In this document: positions 7,890-15,033 of the stretch, in pieces | Layout of the letters: each line of letters starts with the position of its first letter | Position numbering within the stretch: position 1 is the first letter of the stretch | NCBI GenBank assembly: GCA_964569055.1 | Contig: CAZMSZ010000142.1 | Coordinates: forward strand, 1 to 17,085 | Source: JAWLGW01 sp964569055 | Lineage (GTDB): Bacteria; Planctomycetota; J058 | Length of the DNA: 17,085 bases | Reading direction: 5' to 3' | The notes under the pieces: model-generated | What the model was told of the DNA's origin: nothing | The model's input: only the letters and a program-made list of their open reading frames with translations | The model's database searches: none | Made by a program: the position numbers and the translations under genes

Positions 7890-7981
7890 GCCCGACCCGA
7901 CTCGGGGTGAGGCCAGCGTGCCCGGGCGCGCGCGCGCCGGGGGTGGGTCCAGGGTCGAGGACAGGCTCCACACGCCCCCGG

Positions 7982-8010
7982 ACCCTACCCGAAACGATTC
8001 GCCGAGGGCA
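7982..8010 (-). promoter_or_regulatory. Weak candidate sigma70-like promoter for the electron-transfer operon
   Basis: On the minus strand TTGCCC is followed after 18 bases by TAGGGT, which match the -35 and -10 consensus only partly (TTG--- and TA---T). Transcription would then begin near 7975, close to the alternative GTG at 7971, which favours translation starting at 7875. In DNA this GC-rich such matches can be chance. Confidence 0.2.
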
Positions 8011-8039
8011 AGCACGGTCGGCCGACTAGTTCTATCGCC

Positions 8040-8059
8040 GCAATGAGTTAGGGCATTGC
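8040..8059. promoter_or_regulatory. 20-bp dyad, candidate operator
   Basis: GCAATG, an 8-base spacer and CATTGC form a perfect inverted repeat with 6-bp half-sites. An overlapping GGGCATTGCCC (8051-8061) is also symmetric. Size and spacing suit a dimeric helix-turn-helix regulator, and the site lies in the least GC-rich patch of the divergent region. Which operon it would control cannot be told from sequence alone. Confidence 0.3.
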
Positions 8060-8293
8060 CCCAGCGGGCGACGGGTGGGGTTCGGCGCGGGGCGGGAACG
8101 ACGTGCACGCTCTGGGTTCACGATCTTCCCGCGCGAACCGCTGGACCGACCGTTGGGCCGTCTCGGCGCCGCCGGGCGCGAACGTAAGCCCCAGTCATTT
8201 CAGCCTCTGCTCACCGAGTCCGCCGTTCACGGCGCGCTTGGCTCGCCGAGTGCACAGGGGGCGCTCGCGGGCCACGAGCCCTGACGACGAACC

Positions 8294-8300
8294 AGAGAGG
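8294..8300 (+). promoter_or_regulatory. Ribosome binding site of the DUF1549/DUF1553-like lipoprotein
   Basis: AGAGAGG lies 6 bases before the ATG at 8307. Together with the lipobox that follows, it fixes the start and rules out the in-frame upstream extension. Confidence 0.6.
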
Positions 8301-8306
8301 TTTCCC

Positions 8307-10517
8307 ATGAAGCAGGTCGCGACGAACGGACGGCTCCTGGCCGAGCGAGCGCTGGTGCTCGCGGCCTTGCTCGTGGTGGGCTGCGGCACCGGGAACGGGC
8401 CGACCGTCGTGGGCGGCACCGCGGCGGCGATCACGACCGGCGCGGTGAACACGCCGCGCGTCGGCAGGCTGCAGGGGCTGGCGATCCAGCCCGAGGGGCC
8501 GCTCACGATCGAGGCCGGGCTGGGCGCCGCGTTCCAGATCATCGTGGACGGGAACTACGTCGAGCGCGGGACCGGCGAGCCGTTCCAGCGCGACCTCACG
8601 CGCGACGTGGTGTTCGAGGTCGAGGACGAGGGGGTCGCGCGGATCGGCGGCGACGGTCTGATCCAGCCGGTCGCGCCCGGCCAGACCAGGATCGTGGCGC
8701 GTCACCCCCAGCAGCGCAAGCTGGTGGCCGAGGTGAGCGTGCTCGTGGTGCCGCCGAGCACCACGGCGGCCCCGACGGTGTTCACCGCGCTCGAGGTGCT
8801 GCCGCGCTACCGCAACCTCGACATGGTCGACCCCTACGGCGACAAGCAGCAGCTGCAGCAGCTGGTGGTGGTCGCGACCGACGCCACCGGCCGGCTGCAC
8901 GACCTCACCCGCAGCGTCGGCCTGCAGCCGATCGACCCCACCAACAACCCCAGCCGGATCGCCTCGATCAGCCCGACCGGGCTCCTGCGCGCGTTCGCCA
9001 ACGGCGAGGCGCTGGCGATCGCCCGCCTGAGCAACCACGGCCTGGTGAACGGCGCGCACTTCGTGCTGGGCACGGGCGTGGAGGCCCAGCCGGTCGACCC
9101 CAACAGCCTCTACAGCGGCGCGCCGCTGGCCGGCTCGCAGAACCCGATCGATCAGGCGGTGCTGGCCAACCTGTTCAACCAGTTCATCGAGCCCGCGCCG
9201 CTCGCGAGCGACGGCGAGTTCCTCCGCCGCCTCTACGCCGACGCGATCGGCCGCACGCCGACCGAGGCGGAGCTGACCGCCTTCGAGAGCAACGGCGCCG
9301 CCGACAAGCGCGACCAGGAGATCGACAAGCTGCTCGCCACGCCGGAGTTCGCCGCGCGCTGGGCGGGCCTGATGGGCGAGTGGCTGGAGATGGGCCGCGG
9401 CCAGACCGGCGCCGACTTCGACGCCTGGGCCCGGGCGGCGATCGCGGGCGGTCAGACGCTGGCTGAGATGTTCGCGGCGGTCAGCGAGGGCGACGTCCCG
9501 GCCTTCGAGGCGCGCCACACCACGCCGGCCGCCAAGCTCGACCGGCTGATCCAGGCCGGGGCCGGCATGTCGGCCAAGTGCGCGGTCTGCCACGACCACC
9601 CGCTGACCGGCCCGAGCGACCCGATCAAGTGGACCCAGGCCGACCGCTACCCGCTCGACGCCTTCTTCGCCCGCACCCCGGGCGACGCGACCCCGCTCGA
9701 CAAGACGGGCGTCCGCGTGGGCAGCCCCTACCAGCCGGGCTTCGTGTTCGACCCCAGCGCGCCGGTCACCACCACCCTCAGCGACCCCATGGACGTGCGC
9801 CGCGCCGAGTTCGCGCGGCTGTTCACGGGCGCCCCGCAGTTCATGCGCGGCCTCGCCCACCGGGTGTTCGCCGAGGTCATGACCCCGCTCCTCAACCCGA
9901 ACCAGTTCCTCCAGAAGGAGCTCGACGAGGTGGCGGTGCCGAACGTGCTGGACGCGATCGCCGAGGCGTTCCGCGCCCAGAACACGAGCCTGCAGGGCTT
10001 CTTGGGGGTGGTGTTCAAGTCGGCCGCCTACCAGCTCTCGAGCAGCGCCGACGGCCTCGACCCCGCCAACGACCGCCTGCTCCAGCGGCGCACCCTGCGG
10101 CGCCACCACGCGGAGGTGCTCGACGCGGCCCTCGACGAGCTCACCGGCGCGACCCTGCAGGGCGGCGACCTCGACTTCTTCCACCAGACGTTCGGCTACC
10201 CCGAGGAGCGCGAGACGATCACCGACCGCTCGACGGCGGTGAACATGAGCCAGGCCCTCGTGCTTCAGAACAGCCCGGTCTCCCAGGAGCGCCTGGCCTC
10301 GGGGGACATGGCGGCCCTGGCGCAGCAGGTGAGCGGCGGCAGCATGACGCAGGAGGCCGCGGTGCAGCAGATCTTCCGCCGGGCGCTGACCCGCGACGCG
10401 GCGGCGGACGAGCTCGCCGCCTGCCTCGACACGATCGCCCAGGCGCCCAGCGTCCAAGAGGGCCTCGAGGACGTGGCGGCCGCGGTGATCGGCACGGCGG
10501 AGTTCGTGCTGAAGTAG
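8307..10517 (+). CDS. Lipoprotein with Ig-like (BIG2-type) domains and a DUF1549/DUF1553-like region with one CxxCH
   Basis: A 736-residue protein. The ATG follows AGAGAGG and begins a lipoprotein signal with hydrophobic core 15-25 and lipobox VVGC, so C26 is the lipidated residue. Residues about 55-150 and 155-255 look like two bacterial Ig-like domains; the phrase pattern V(A)RI...G(L)I...PGQT..V is typical of BIG2. Residues from about 305 resemble DUF1549: an R-L-Y-A-D-A-I-G-R-x-P segment, then C425-A-V-C-H429-D-H-P, then a KW...AFF segment. The later part resembles DUF1553, including the RR.LRR.HAEVLDA segment. These domains are known mainly from Planctomycetota and Myxococcota, often beside a DUF1501 gene, as here. 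The CxxCH could bind heme c, but a single motif is weak proof. Function is unknown; a cell-surface role is inferred from the lipidation signal. Confidence 0.85.
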   Translation: MKQVATNGRLLAERALVLAALLVVGCGTGNGPTVVGGTAAAITTGAVNTPRVGRLQGLAIQPEGPLTIEAGLGAAFQIIVDGNYVERGTGEPFQRDLTRDVVFEVEDEGVARIGGDGLIQPVAPGQTRIVARHPQQRKLVAEVSVLVVPPSTTAAPTVFTALEVLPRYRNLDMVDPYGDKQQLQQLVVVATDATGRLHDLTRSVGLQPIDPTNNPSRIASISPTGLLRAFANGEALAIARLSNHGLVNGAHFVLGTGVEAQPVDPNSLYSGAPLAGSQNPIDQAVLANLFNQFIEPAPLASDGEFLRRLYADAIGRTPTEAELTAFESNGAADKRDQEIDKLLATPEFAARWAGLMGEWLEMGRGQTGADFDAWARAAIAGGQTLAEMFAAVSEGDVPAFEARHTTPAAKLDRLIQAGAGMSAKCAVCHDHPLTGPSDPIKWTQADRYPLDAFFARTPGDATPLDKTGVRVGSPYQPGFVFDPSAPVTTTLSDPMDVRRAEFARLFTGAPQFMRGLAHRVFAEVMTPLLNPNQFLQKELDEVAVPNVLDAIAEAFRAQNTSLQGFLGVVFKSAAYQLSSSADGLDPANDRLLQRRTLRRHHAEVLDAALDELTGATLQGGDLDFFHQTFGYPEERETITDRSTAVNMSQALVLQNSPVSQERLASGDMAALAQQVSGGSMTQEAAVQQIFRRALTRDAAADELAACLDTIAQAPSVQEGLEDVAAAVIGTAEFVLK

Positions 10518-10531
10518 CGACCGCCGCGCGG

Positions 10532-10552
10532 GGCGGGCCCGAGCGGCCCGCC
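10532..10552 (+). terminator. Intercistronic hairpin, possible weak terminator or mRNA stabiliser
   Basis: GGCGGGCC and GGCCCGCC form a perfect 8-bp stem around a 5-base loop, starting 15 bases after the lipoprotein stop codon. No T-run follows, so complete termination is unlikely. It may attenuate or protect the message between this gene and the DUF1501 gene. Confidence 0.35.
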
Positions 10553-10572
10553 TCGCAGGCGCCGAGCGACCG

Positions 10573-10602
10573 GATCAGCGAAGATCAGCGACTAGCGACT
10601 AG
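10573..10602 (+). repeat. Short tandem repeats upstream of the DUF1501 gene
   Basis: GATCAGCGA occurs at 10573-10581 and again at 10583-10591, and GCGACTA occurs at 10588-10594 and 10595-10601. The block lies about 30 bases before the ATG of the DUF1501 gene. Whether it binds a protein or is replication slippage cannot be told. Confidence 0.4.
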
Positions 10603-10631
10603 CCCTTAACGAACGACGAGCGGAGACAGCC

Positions 10632-12053
10632 ATGGCGAACATCAAGTGCGGTGACTGCGACCACGAGCGGCGCGAGTTCCTCAAGCGGGTGGGCAAGGCG
10701 GGGATCGCCCTGAGCGTGATGGGCCTCTCGCTCGAGAGCCGCGTGTTCATGAACGCGGCCTACGGGGTCGAGCCCGAGAACGCGCTCTACGACGCCTGCC
10801 TGCAGGTGTTCTTCAACGGCGGCCCCTCGCAGACCGACACCTGGGACCCCAAGCCGGGCAGCGCCAACAACGTGGTCGGCACGATCAACCTCGGCGTCAA
10901 GGACCCCTACGGCAAGGACGTGCTGATCTCCGAGGTGTTCCCCAACCTCGGCGACCTCGTGCTGAACGACCCGGCGGTCGGGCTGGGGACGCTGCGCTCC
11001 ATGTGCCACCGCAACAACGCCCACGCCACCGCCCAGACCTACATGAACAACTTCTGGGAGGGCGTGCTGGCGTCGGTCTACCCGTCGACCGCGGCGGTCA
11101 TGGCCTACTACTACCAGGGCAAGGGGATCGGGATCCCCTCGGTCGTGATCAACGGCGCCAACGGGACCATGGTCAACGTGGCCAACGCCTCGCGCTGCCC
11201 GACGGCGCTGCAGGTCAACGCCGGCAGCAACCAGGGCCAGAACCCGGTCGTGCAAGCGCTGCAGCGTCCGGCGGGGGTGGACGACGCCCGCTACCAGCGG
11301 CGGCGCTCGCTGCTCGAGCGGCTCAACGCGCGCTTCCTGAAGGACCGCCCCGACGACGCCGCCAAGGCCTACGACGAGGCGAGCAAGCTCGCGGCCTCGG
11401 TCACGCTCCAGGGCGACGCCGCGCGGGCGTTCGACCTGACCGGCGTCCCGCGGGTCCCGGCCCGGAGCAACGGCGACGCGACCCGGCTGACCCAGGCCGT
11501 GCGCCTGCTCGAGGCGGGCGTCCCCTACGTCTCGGTGGGTATCGGCGGCAACGACACCCACGACAACAACATCCAGGCGATCCAGGGGATCTGGGGCGAG
11601 TCGGTCGACCAGGGCGTGGTCGAGATCGTCAACCGGCTCAAGGCGAGCGGCAAGCGCGTCCTGATCCTCCTCGGCGGCGAGTTCGGCCGCACACCCGGGA
11701 CGGTGCGCAACGGGCGGACGAACGGGCAGACGATCGCCAACGCCCAGCTCAACCGCAACGGCCGCGACCACTGGGGCGACGGCTTCTCGTGGGCGATGAT
11801 CTCGGTCAACCAGCCGGCCTTCAAGTCGGGCGGCTACGGCGACACCGGCCCCGACGGGACCTGGCGCGAGCGGACGGGCGACCTCGTCGACCCGGTCCAC
11901 CCGCGCGACCTCGGCGGCCTGGTCTACCGGAGCCTCGGCTTCCCCACCGGGATCAAGGTCGAGTACGACATCCCCATGAACGACCGCGACGCCCCCGCGG
12001 TCGACCGCATGAACAACAGCACGCGCCTGATGCAGACCTTCGGGCTGGCGTAG
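10632..12053 (+). CDS. DUF1501-family protein with Tat signal
   Basis: A 473-residue protein starting at an ATG preceded by GGAGA at 5-base spacing. The N-terminus carries a twin-arginine motif, ERREFLKR (residues 12-19), then a hydrophobic stretch (21-33), indicating export in folded form. Family hallmarks are GGPSQTDTWDPK (63-74), GGNDTHDNN (305-313), GGEFGRTP (348-355) and NGRDHW (376-381). The Asp/His-rich motifs resemble the metal site of the alkaline phosphatase/sulfatase-like fold to which DUF1501 is usually related. A CGDC sequence (6-9) precedes the Tat motif, which is unusual. It lies 114 bases after the DUF1549/DUF1553-like gene, the common partner arrangement in Planctomycetota and Myxococcota. 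The substrate is unknown; a periplasmic hydrolase-like or surface-assembly role is only inference. Confidence 0.92.
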   Translation: MANIKCGDCDHERREFLKRVGKAGIALSVMGLSLESRVFMNAAYGVEPENALYDACLQVFFNGGPSQTDTWDPKPGSANNVVGTINLGVKDPYGKDVLISEVFPNLGDLVLNDPAVGLGTLRSMCHRNNAHATAQTYMNNFWEGVLASVYPSTAAVMAYYYQGKGIGIPSVVINGANGTMVNVANASRCPTALQVNAGSNQGQNPVVQALQRPAGVDDARYQRRRSLLERLNARFLKDRPDDAAKAYDEASKLAASVTLQGDAARAFDLTGVPRVPARSNGDATRLTQAVRLLEAGVPYVSVGIGGNDTHDNNIQAIQGIWGESVDQGVVEIVNRLKASGKRVLILLGGEFGRTPGTVRNGRTNGQTIANAQLNRNGRDHWGDGFSWAMISVNQPAFKSGGYGDTGPDGTWRERTGDLVDPVHPRDLGGLVYRSLGFPTGIKVEYDIPMNDRDAPAVDRMNNSTRLMQTFGLA

Positions 12054-12081
12054 CACGGCGCGGGGCCGGACCCCCTGTGGG

Positions 12082-12120
12082 AGGAGGCGCGGACCGGCGC
12101 GTGACCGGTCCGCGCCTCCT
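12082..12120 (+). terminator. Strong hairpin terminator after the DUF1501 gene
   Basis: A perfect 16-bp stem (12082-12097 pairing with 12105-12120) encloses a 7-base loop, starting 28 bases after the stop codon. The downstream tract is only GCCGTTT, so the T-run is short. The symmetric stem could also stop transcripts arriving from the convergent minus-strand cluster. Confidence 0.75.
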
Positions 12121-12189
12121 GCCGTTTAGCGGACGGACGGCGCGGAGGCTCGGCGTCCGCGGCTGAGTACGCGGCGCGCTGTCACACGT

Positions 12190-12232
12190 GCGACAGCTCC
12201 GTGGCGAGGTGGGCAAGGAGGGGAGCTGTCGC
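12190..12232 (+). repeat. Palindromic repeat unit 1
   Basis: A 43-bp unit with perfect 11-bp inverted arms (12190-12200 and 12222-12232) around a 21-base loop that contains GGGCAAGGAGG. It matches unit 2 at 40 of 43 positions. Confidence 0.8.
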
Positions 12233-12269
12233 CGGAACATGCCGCGTTCCCCGCTAGCTGTCGCACGTA

Positions 12270-12312
12270 GCGACGGCTCCGTGGCGAGGCGGGCAAGGAG
12301 GGGGGCTGTCGC
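12270..12312 (+). repeat. Palindromic repeat unit 2
   Basis: A 43-bp unit starting exactly 80 bases after unit 1 and differing from it at three positions. The changes in the arms (A to G in each) keep the hairpin largely pairable through G-T wobble in RNA. Confidence 0.8.
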
Positions 12313-12344
12313 CCAGCGCTCCCACCGCCAGCGAGCGGCTTGCC

Positions 12345-12380
12345 TCCTTCCTTGCCCACTCGCGCGGGGAGCTGTCGCAC
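12345..12380 (-). repeat. Palindromic repeat unit 3, inverted orientation
   Basis: This 36-bp segment carries the reverse complement of the unit core (CCTTGCCC) and the arm GGAGCTGTCGC. It matches unit 5 at 32 of 36 positions. The second arm near 12331-12340 is degenerate. Confidence 0.7.
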
Positions 12381-12391
12381 GTGCGACAGCT
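12370..12391. repeat. Perfect 22-bp palindrome
   Basis: AGCTGTCGCAC joins its exact reverse complement GTGCGACAGCT with no spacer, centred on CACGTG. It forms the junction between inverted unit 3 and a following degenerate unit. Confidence 0.85.
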
Positions 12392-12428
12392 GCTCTCGTC
12401 AGGGGGAGGAGCTGGTCGCGCGGCAGCG

Positions 12429-12464
12429 TCCTTCCTTGCCCGTCCGCGCGGGGAGCCGTCGCAC
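12429..12464 (-). repeat. Palindromic repeat unit 5, inverted orientation
   Basis: A 36-bp copy starting 84 bases after unit 3, ending 8 bases before the stop codon of the transglutaminase-like gene. It carries GAGCCGTCGCAC in place of GAGCTGTCGCAC and lacks the outer half of the CACGTG dyad. Confidence 0.7.
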
Positions 12465-12472
12465 CTACCGCG

Positions 12473-14374
12473 TCAGTCCCGCTTCACCAAGCTCGGCGCG
12501 ACCGTGGGCGCCAGCGCGCGCTCCAGCGCCGCGCGCTCCTCGTCGCTGCCGCCCTCCACCTCGATCTGGATCAGGCGGCGGCGGGAGTGGACCCAGTACG
12601 TGATGCGGTCGCCGTAGCCCCAGGCGACCGCGCGCTGGCCGGCGAAGCGGGCGTCGCCGCCGCCGAGGCGCTCGAGGCCGTCGCCCTGGTCGGCCCAGGC
12701 GCGGATCGTGGCCTGGAGCGTGCCGGCGGTCACGTGGACCTGCCCGCGGCCGAGGCGGACCTGCCAGGTGGGCGGCACGCCCGTGAGCTCGACCCCGGCG
12801 GGGACGTGCTCGTAGCGGCCGGCGGCGCGGTCCTGCACGAACAGCTCGGCGGGGTCGCGCAGGTCGTACGTGCGGCCGTCCTCCTCGAGCTCGGTGGTGA
12901 TCAGACTCAGGCGGCCGCGGACCAGGGCCGCGATCCGGCGGGGGTGGCTGCCGGCGCGGTCGGGGTAGCCGAAGAACACGTAGCGCGCGGCGCTGCCGAT
13001 CTCGCCGGTGGTCGGGTCGGCGCCGATCCAGGCGCCGACCCAGATCTCCGCCCAGGCGTGGCCGCCCCACATGCTGCCCACGTTGACGTAGCCGCTGGTG
13101 CGGCGGGCCGGGATCCCGGCGGCGCGGCACAGGGCCACGAACAGCACGCAGTGCTCGGAGCAGTCGCCGACCCGGTCGCGCAGGATCTCGAGGGCGGTGG
13201 CGCTGGCCGCCGCGGGGCTCTCCTTGCCGAGGGCGTCGTGGACGAAGCGGGCCAGGCGGTAGGCGGCCGTGCGCGCGTCGGGCGCGCCCGCCACGGTGGC
13301 CCGGGCGGCGGCGATCAGCTCGGGATGGTCGCTCTCCATGAGCGGCGTCGGCGCGAGGTCCTCGGCGAACTCGGCGCGGTCGATCGCGGCGAGCGGCACG
13401 TTGGCCGAGAGGTCGTCGTGGGCGGTCAGCTCGACCTCGATCACCCACCCGCGCGCGTCGTCCCCGCGCACCGAGAGGGGGCGGCTCCAGGGGGAGACCG
13501 GCAGCTCGGGCTCGTCGCGGGCGGGGTCGCCGGCGAGGTGGAGCTCGACCCGCAGGCGGTCGGCGCTGAACACCCGCTCCATGACGGGCTGCGCGTGGGT
13601 CGTGACCGGGAGCACCGCCGGGCGCGACGGCATGGCCTCGGCCTGCTCGCGGTCGGTCCGCCGCTGCAGCGTGCCGTCGTCCTCGCGGATCTGCGTGAAC
13701 GCGCCCGCGCGGTCGATCCACAGCGTCATGCGCGTGCCGCGCACCGGGTCGTGGGCGACCGCCTTGAGGCAGTCGACCTTCCCCTCGCCCGGGACGTCCA
13801 TGGGCTCGCGTCCCGCCACCTCGACCGCCACCTCGTGCGTCTTGCCGTCGCGCTCGTCGAGCGTGAGGTAGCGCAGCGCGTCGCCCTCCTCGAGCCGCCC
13901 GGCGCGCGCGCGCGCGCTCAGGAACGCCTCGGCGTCGGCCGCGACGGGCTGCGGCAGCGGGAACAGGTCCTCGCGCGGGGCCGCGTCCCCGACCGTGATC
14001 GAGCGCGCGTAGGCCCCGCCGACCCACGTCAGCTCGGTGCGGGTCAGGCGGTCGCCCTCCTGCACGTCGCTGCGCAGCCACCACAGGGTGCCGTCGATCC
14101 CGCGCTCGAGCTCGAGCGTGGTGGTGGAGCGGAACCGGGTGCGCACCCCCGACATGTTGCGGACCTCGAGCCGCTCGACGCGGGTCACGTCGCGCACGGT
14201 GCGGCGCCCCTGCCAGTGGGAGGGGCTCCAGGTGACCTGCATGTAGCCGACCTTCTGGCCGTCGCGCAGGAGCTCGTACCAGCGCTCGCCGTACGGGTCG
14301 GGCGGGGCGGTCTGGGCTCGGGCCGGGAGCGCCGCGAGGAGCAGCGCGAGGAGCGCGAGCGCGAGGCGAGGCAT
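12473..14374 (-). CDS. Secreted transglutaminase-like protein
   Basis: A 633-residue exported protein. The ATG is preceded by GGAGG at 9-base spacing and starts a signal peptide (hydrophobic 4-16, cleavage after ARA at residue 20). The C-terminal half contains a transglutaminase-core signature with a full triad: C405 in GDCSEH, H439 in GGHAWAEIW and D453 in GADPT. The N-terminal half (about 30-340) is beta-rich with a WYELLRDGQKVGYM start and no recognised domain. In bacteria this fold covers cysteine peptidases as well as crosslinking enzymes, so the reaction cannot be fixed. It probably acts in the periplasm or outside the cell. It is the last gene of a four-gene cluster, 26 bases after the nucleotidyltransferase. 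Confidence 0.9.
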   Translation of the reverse strand: MPRLALALLALLLAALPARAQTAPPDPYGERWYELLRDGQKVGYMQVTWSPSHWQGRRTVRDVTRVERLEVRNMSGVRTRFRSTTTLELERGIDGTLWWLRSDVQEGDRLTRTELTWVGGAYARSITVGDAAPREDLFPLPQPVAADAEAFLSARARAGRLEEGDALRYLTLDERDGKTHEVAVEVAGREPMDVPGEGKVDCLKAVAHDPVRGTRMTLWIDRAGAFTQIREDDGTLQRRTDREQAEAMPSRPAVLPVTTHAQPVMERVFSADRLRVELHLAGDPARDEPELPVSPWSRPLSVRGDDARGWVIEVELTAHDDLSANVPLAAIDRAEFAEDLAPTPLMESDHPELIAAARATVAGAPDARTAAYRLARFVHDALGKESPAAASATALEILRDRVGDCSEHCVLFVALCRAAGIPARRTSGYVNVGSMWGGHAWAEIWVGAWIGADPTTGEIGSAARYVFFGYPDRAGSHPRRIAALVRGRLSLITTELEEDGRTYDLRDPAELFVQDRAAGRYEHVPAGVELTGVPPTWQVRLGRGQVHVTAGTLQATIRAWADQGDGLERLGGGDARFAGQRAVAWGYGDRITYWVHSRRRLIQIEVEGGSDEERAALERALAPTVAPSLVKRD

Positions 14375-14383
14375 GGGCGAGTC

Positions 14384-14388
14384 CCTCC
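14384..14388 (-). promoter_or_regulatory. Ribosome binding site of the transglutaminase-like gene
   Basis: GGAGG on the minus strand lies 9 bases before the ATG at 14374 and inside the 26-base gap after the preceding gene, indicating independent translation initiation within the cluster. Confidence 0.5.
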
Positions 14389-14400
14389 CGCCCCACCCTA

Positions 14401-15033
14401 TCAGGCGCGGGTCCCGCGTCGCGCGGCGTCCCAGGCGCGCCAGCGGGCGAGCTGCTCGGGGGTGTCGAGGTTCATGAGCACGGCCTCGTCCTCGCTCGCG
14501 ACGTGGACCAGGCGGTCCTCCGCCGCGAGGGCGCGGGTGACCGCGCGGGCGGGCTCGTCGGGGCCCAGCGCCTCGAAGCGCGAGAGCGCGGCGCGGTCGA
14601 GCAGGAGCGGGTGGCCGCGCCGCCCGGCGCGCGAGGGGACGCAGGCGAGCGCGGCCGGGTCGGCCGCCCAGGCGGCCACGAGCGCGGCCACGAGCGCGGC
14701 GCCGACCAGGCAGGCGTCGACCGGCCACAGCAGCGCGCCGTTGGCCTCGGCGGGCAGCGCGCGCAAGCCGGTCTGGATCGAGGTGGTGCGGCCCTCGGCC
14801 CAGCGCGGGTTCACCACGTGGCGCGCCTCGCGGCCCTCCGCGGCCGCGCGCACGGCGCCCGGGTCCGCGCCCGCGACCACCACCGGCGCGCCCAGGCCGA
14901 CCGCCGCGCAGGTGTCGAGGAGCCGCCCGAGCGCGGTCGTCGCGCCCAGGCGCGCGGCGGCCTTGGGGCTCCCCAGCCGGGTCGAGGCGCCCGCGGCGAG
15001 CACCAGCGGGACCACGGTCGCGGGCGCCCTCAC
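14401..15033 (-). CDS. MobA-like nucleotidyltransferase
   Basis: A 210-residue cytoplasmic protein whose GTG start overlaps the preceding stop by 4 bases. Residues 12-24 (LAAGASTRLGSPK) are the nucleotide-binding signature of MobA-like NTP transferases. A PVDAC segment stands where family members carry the metal-binding Asp, and NPRWAEG plus TSIQTGL match the usual substrate loop. The length is typical of MocA/MobA-type enzymes, which attach CMP or GMP to molybdopterin. The family also contains sugar-nucleotide enzymes, and no molybdenum gene is in the window, so the substrate is left open. The neighbour two genes upstream resembles the acyltransferase half of GlmU, which leaves a sugar-nucleotide role possible. 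Confidence 0.82.
   Translation of the reverse strand: MRAPATVVPLVLAAGASTRLGSPKAAARLGATTALGRLLDTCAAVGLGAPVVVAGADPGAVRAAAEGREARHVVNPRWAEGRTTSIQTGLRALPAEANGALLWPVDACLVGAALVAALVAAWAADPAALACVPSRAGRRGHPLLLDRAALSRFEALGPDEPARAVTRALAAEDRLVHVASEDEAVLMNLDTPEQLARWRAWDAARRGTRA

Larger units (their letters stand above)
7876..8306. other. Divergent intergenic region between the electron-transfer operon and the DUF1549/DUF1501 pair
   Basis: These 431 bases separate two divergent transcription units and must hold both promoters. I see no convincing coding sequence. The frame of the plus-strand gene stays open upstream to 8103, but no ribosome site or protein-like composition supports using it. The patch 8014-8060 is the least GC-rich and contains a 10-bp palindrome GTCGGCCGAC (8017-8026) and a 20-bp dyad (8040-8059). 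I found no strong sigma70 or sigma54 consensus on either strand. Confidence 0.6.
12179..12464. repeat. Mosaic of palindromic repeats between convergent genes (REP/BIME-like)
   Basis: This non-coding block holds at least four related units in both orientations. They share arms of the form GCGACAGCTCC/GGAGCTGTCGC and a core containing GGGCAAGGAGG. Two units run on the plus strand (12190, 12270) and two on the minus strand (12345, 12429), with a degenerate hairpin between the latter (12383-12419). Unit junctions contain CACGT-centred dyads at 12179-12196, 12256-12278 and 12370-12391. Alternating palindromic units in an extragenic, convergent position match the layout of bacterial interspersed mosaic elements. 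No transposase or cas gene is in the window. Confidence 0.75.

Noticed and set aside
8221..8234. CGCCGT-TC-ACGGCG hairpin upstream of the lipoprotein
   Set aside because: The loop is only 2 bases and short GC palindromes are frequent in this composition.
8103..8306. In-frame upstream extension of the DUF1549/DUF1553-like lipoprotein
   Set aside because: It would bury the lipobox internally and has no ribosome site; AGAGAGG precedes the ATG at 8307.
12179..12464. CRISPR array
   Set aside because: Units are few, inverted relative to each other, imperfect, and separated by unequal non-spacer-like gaps; no cas gene is present.
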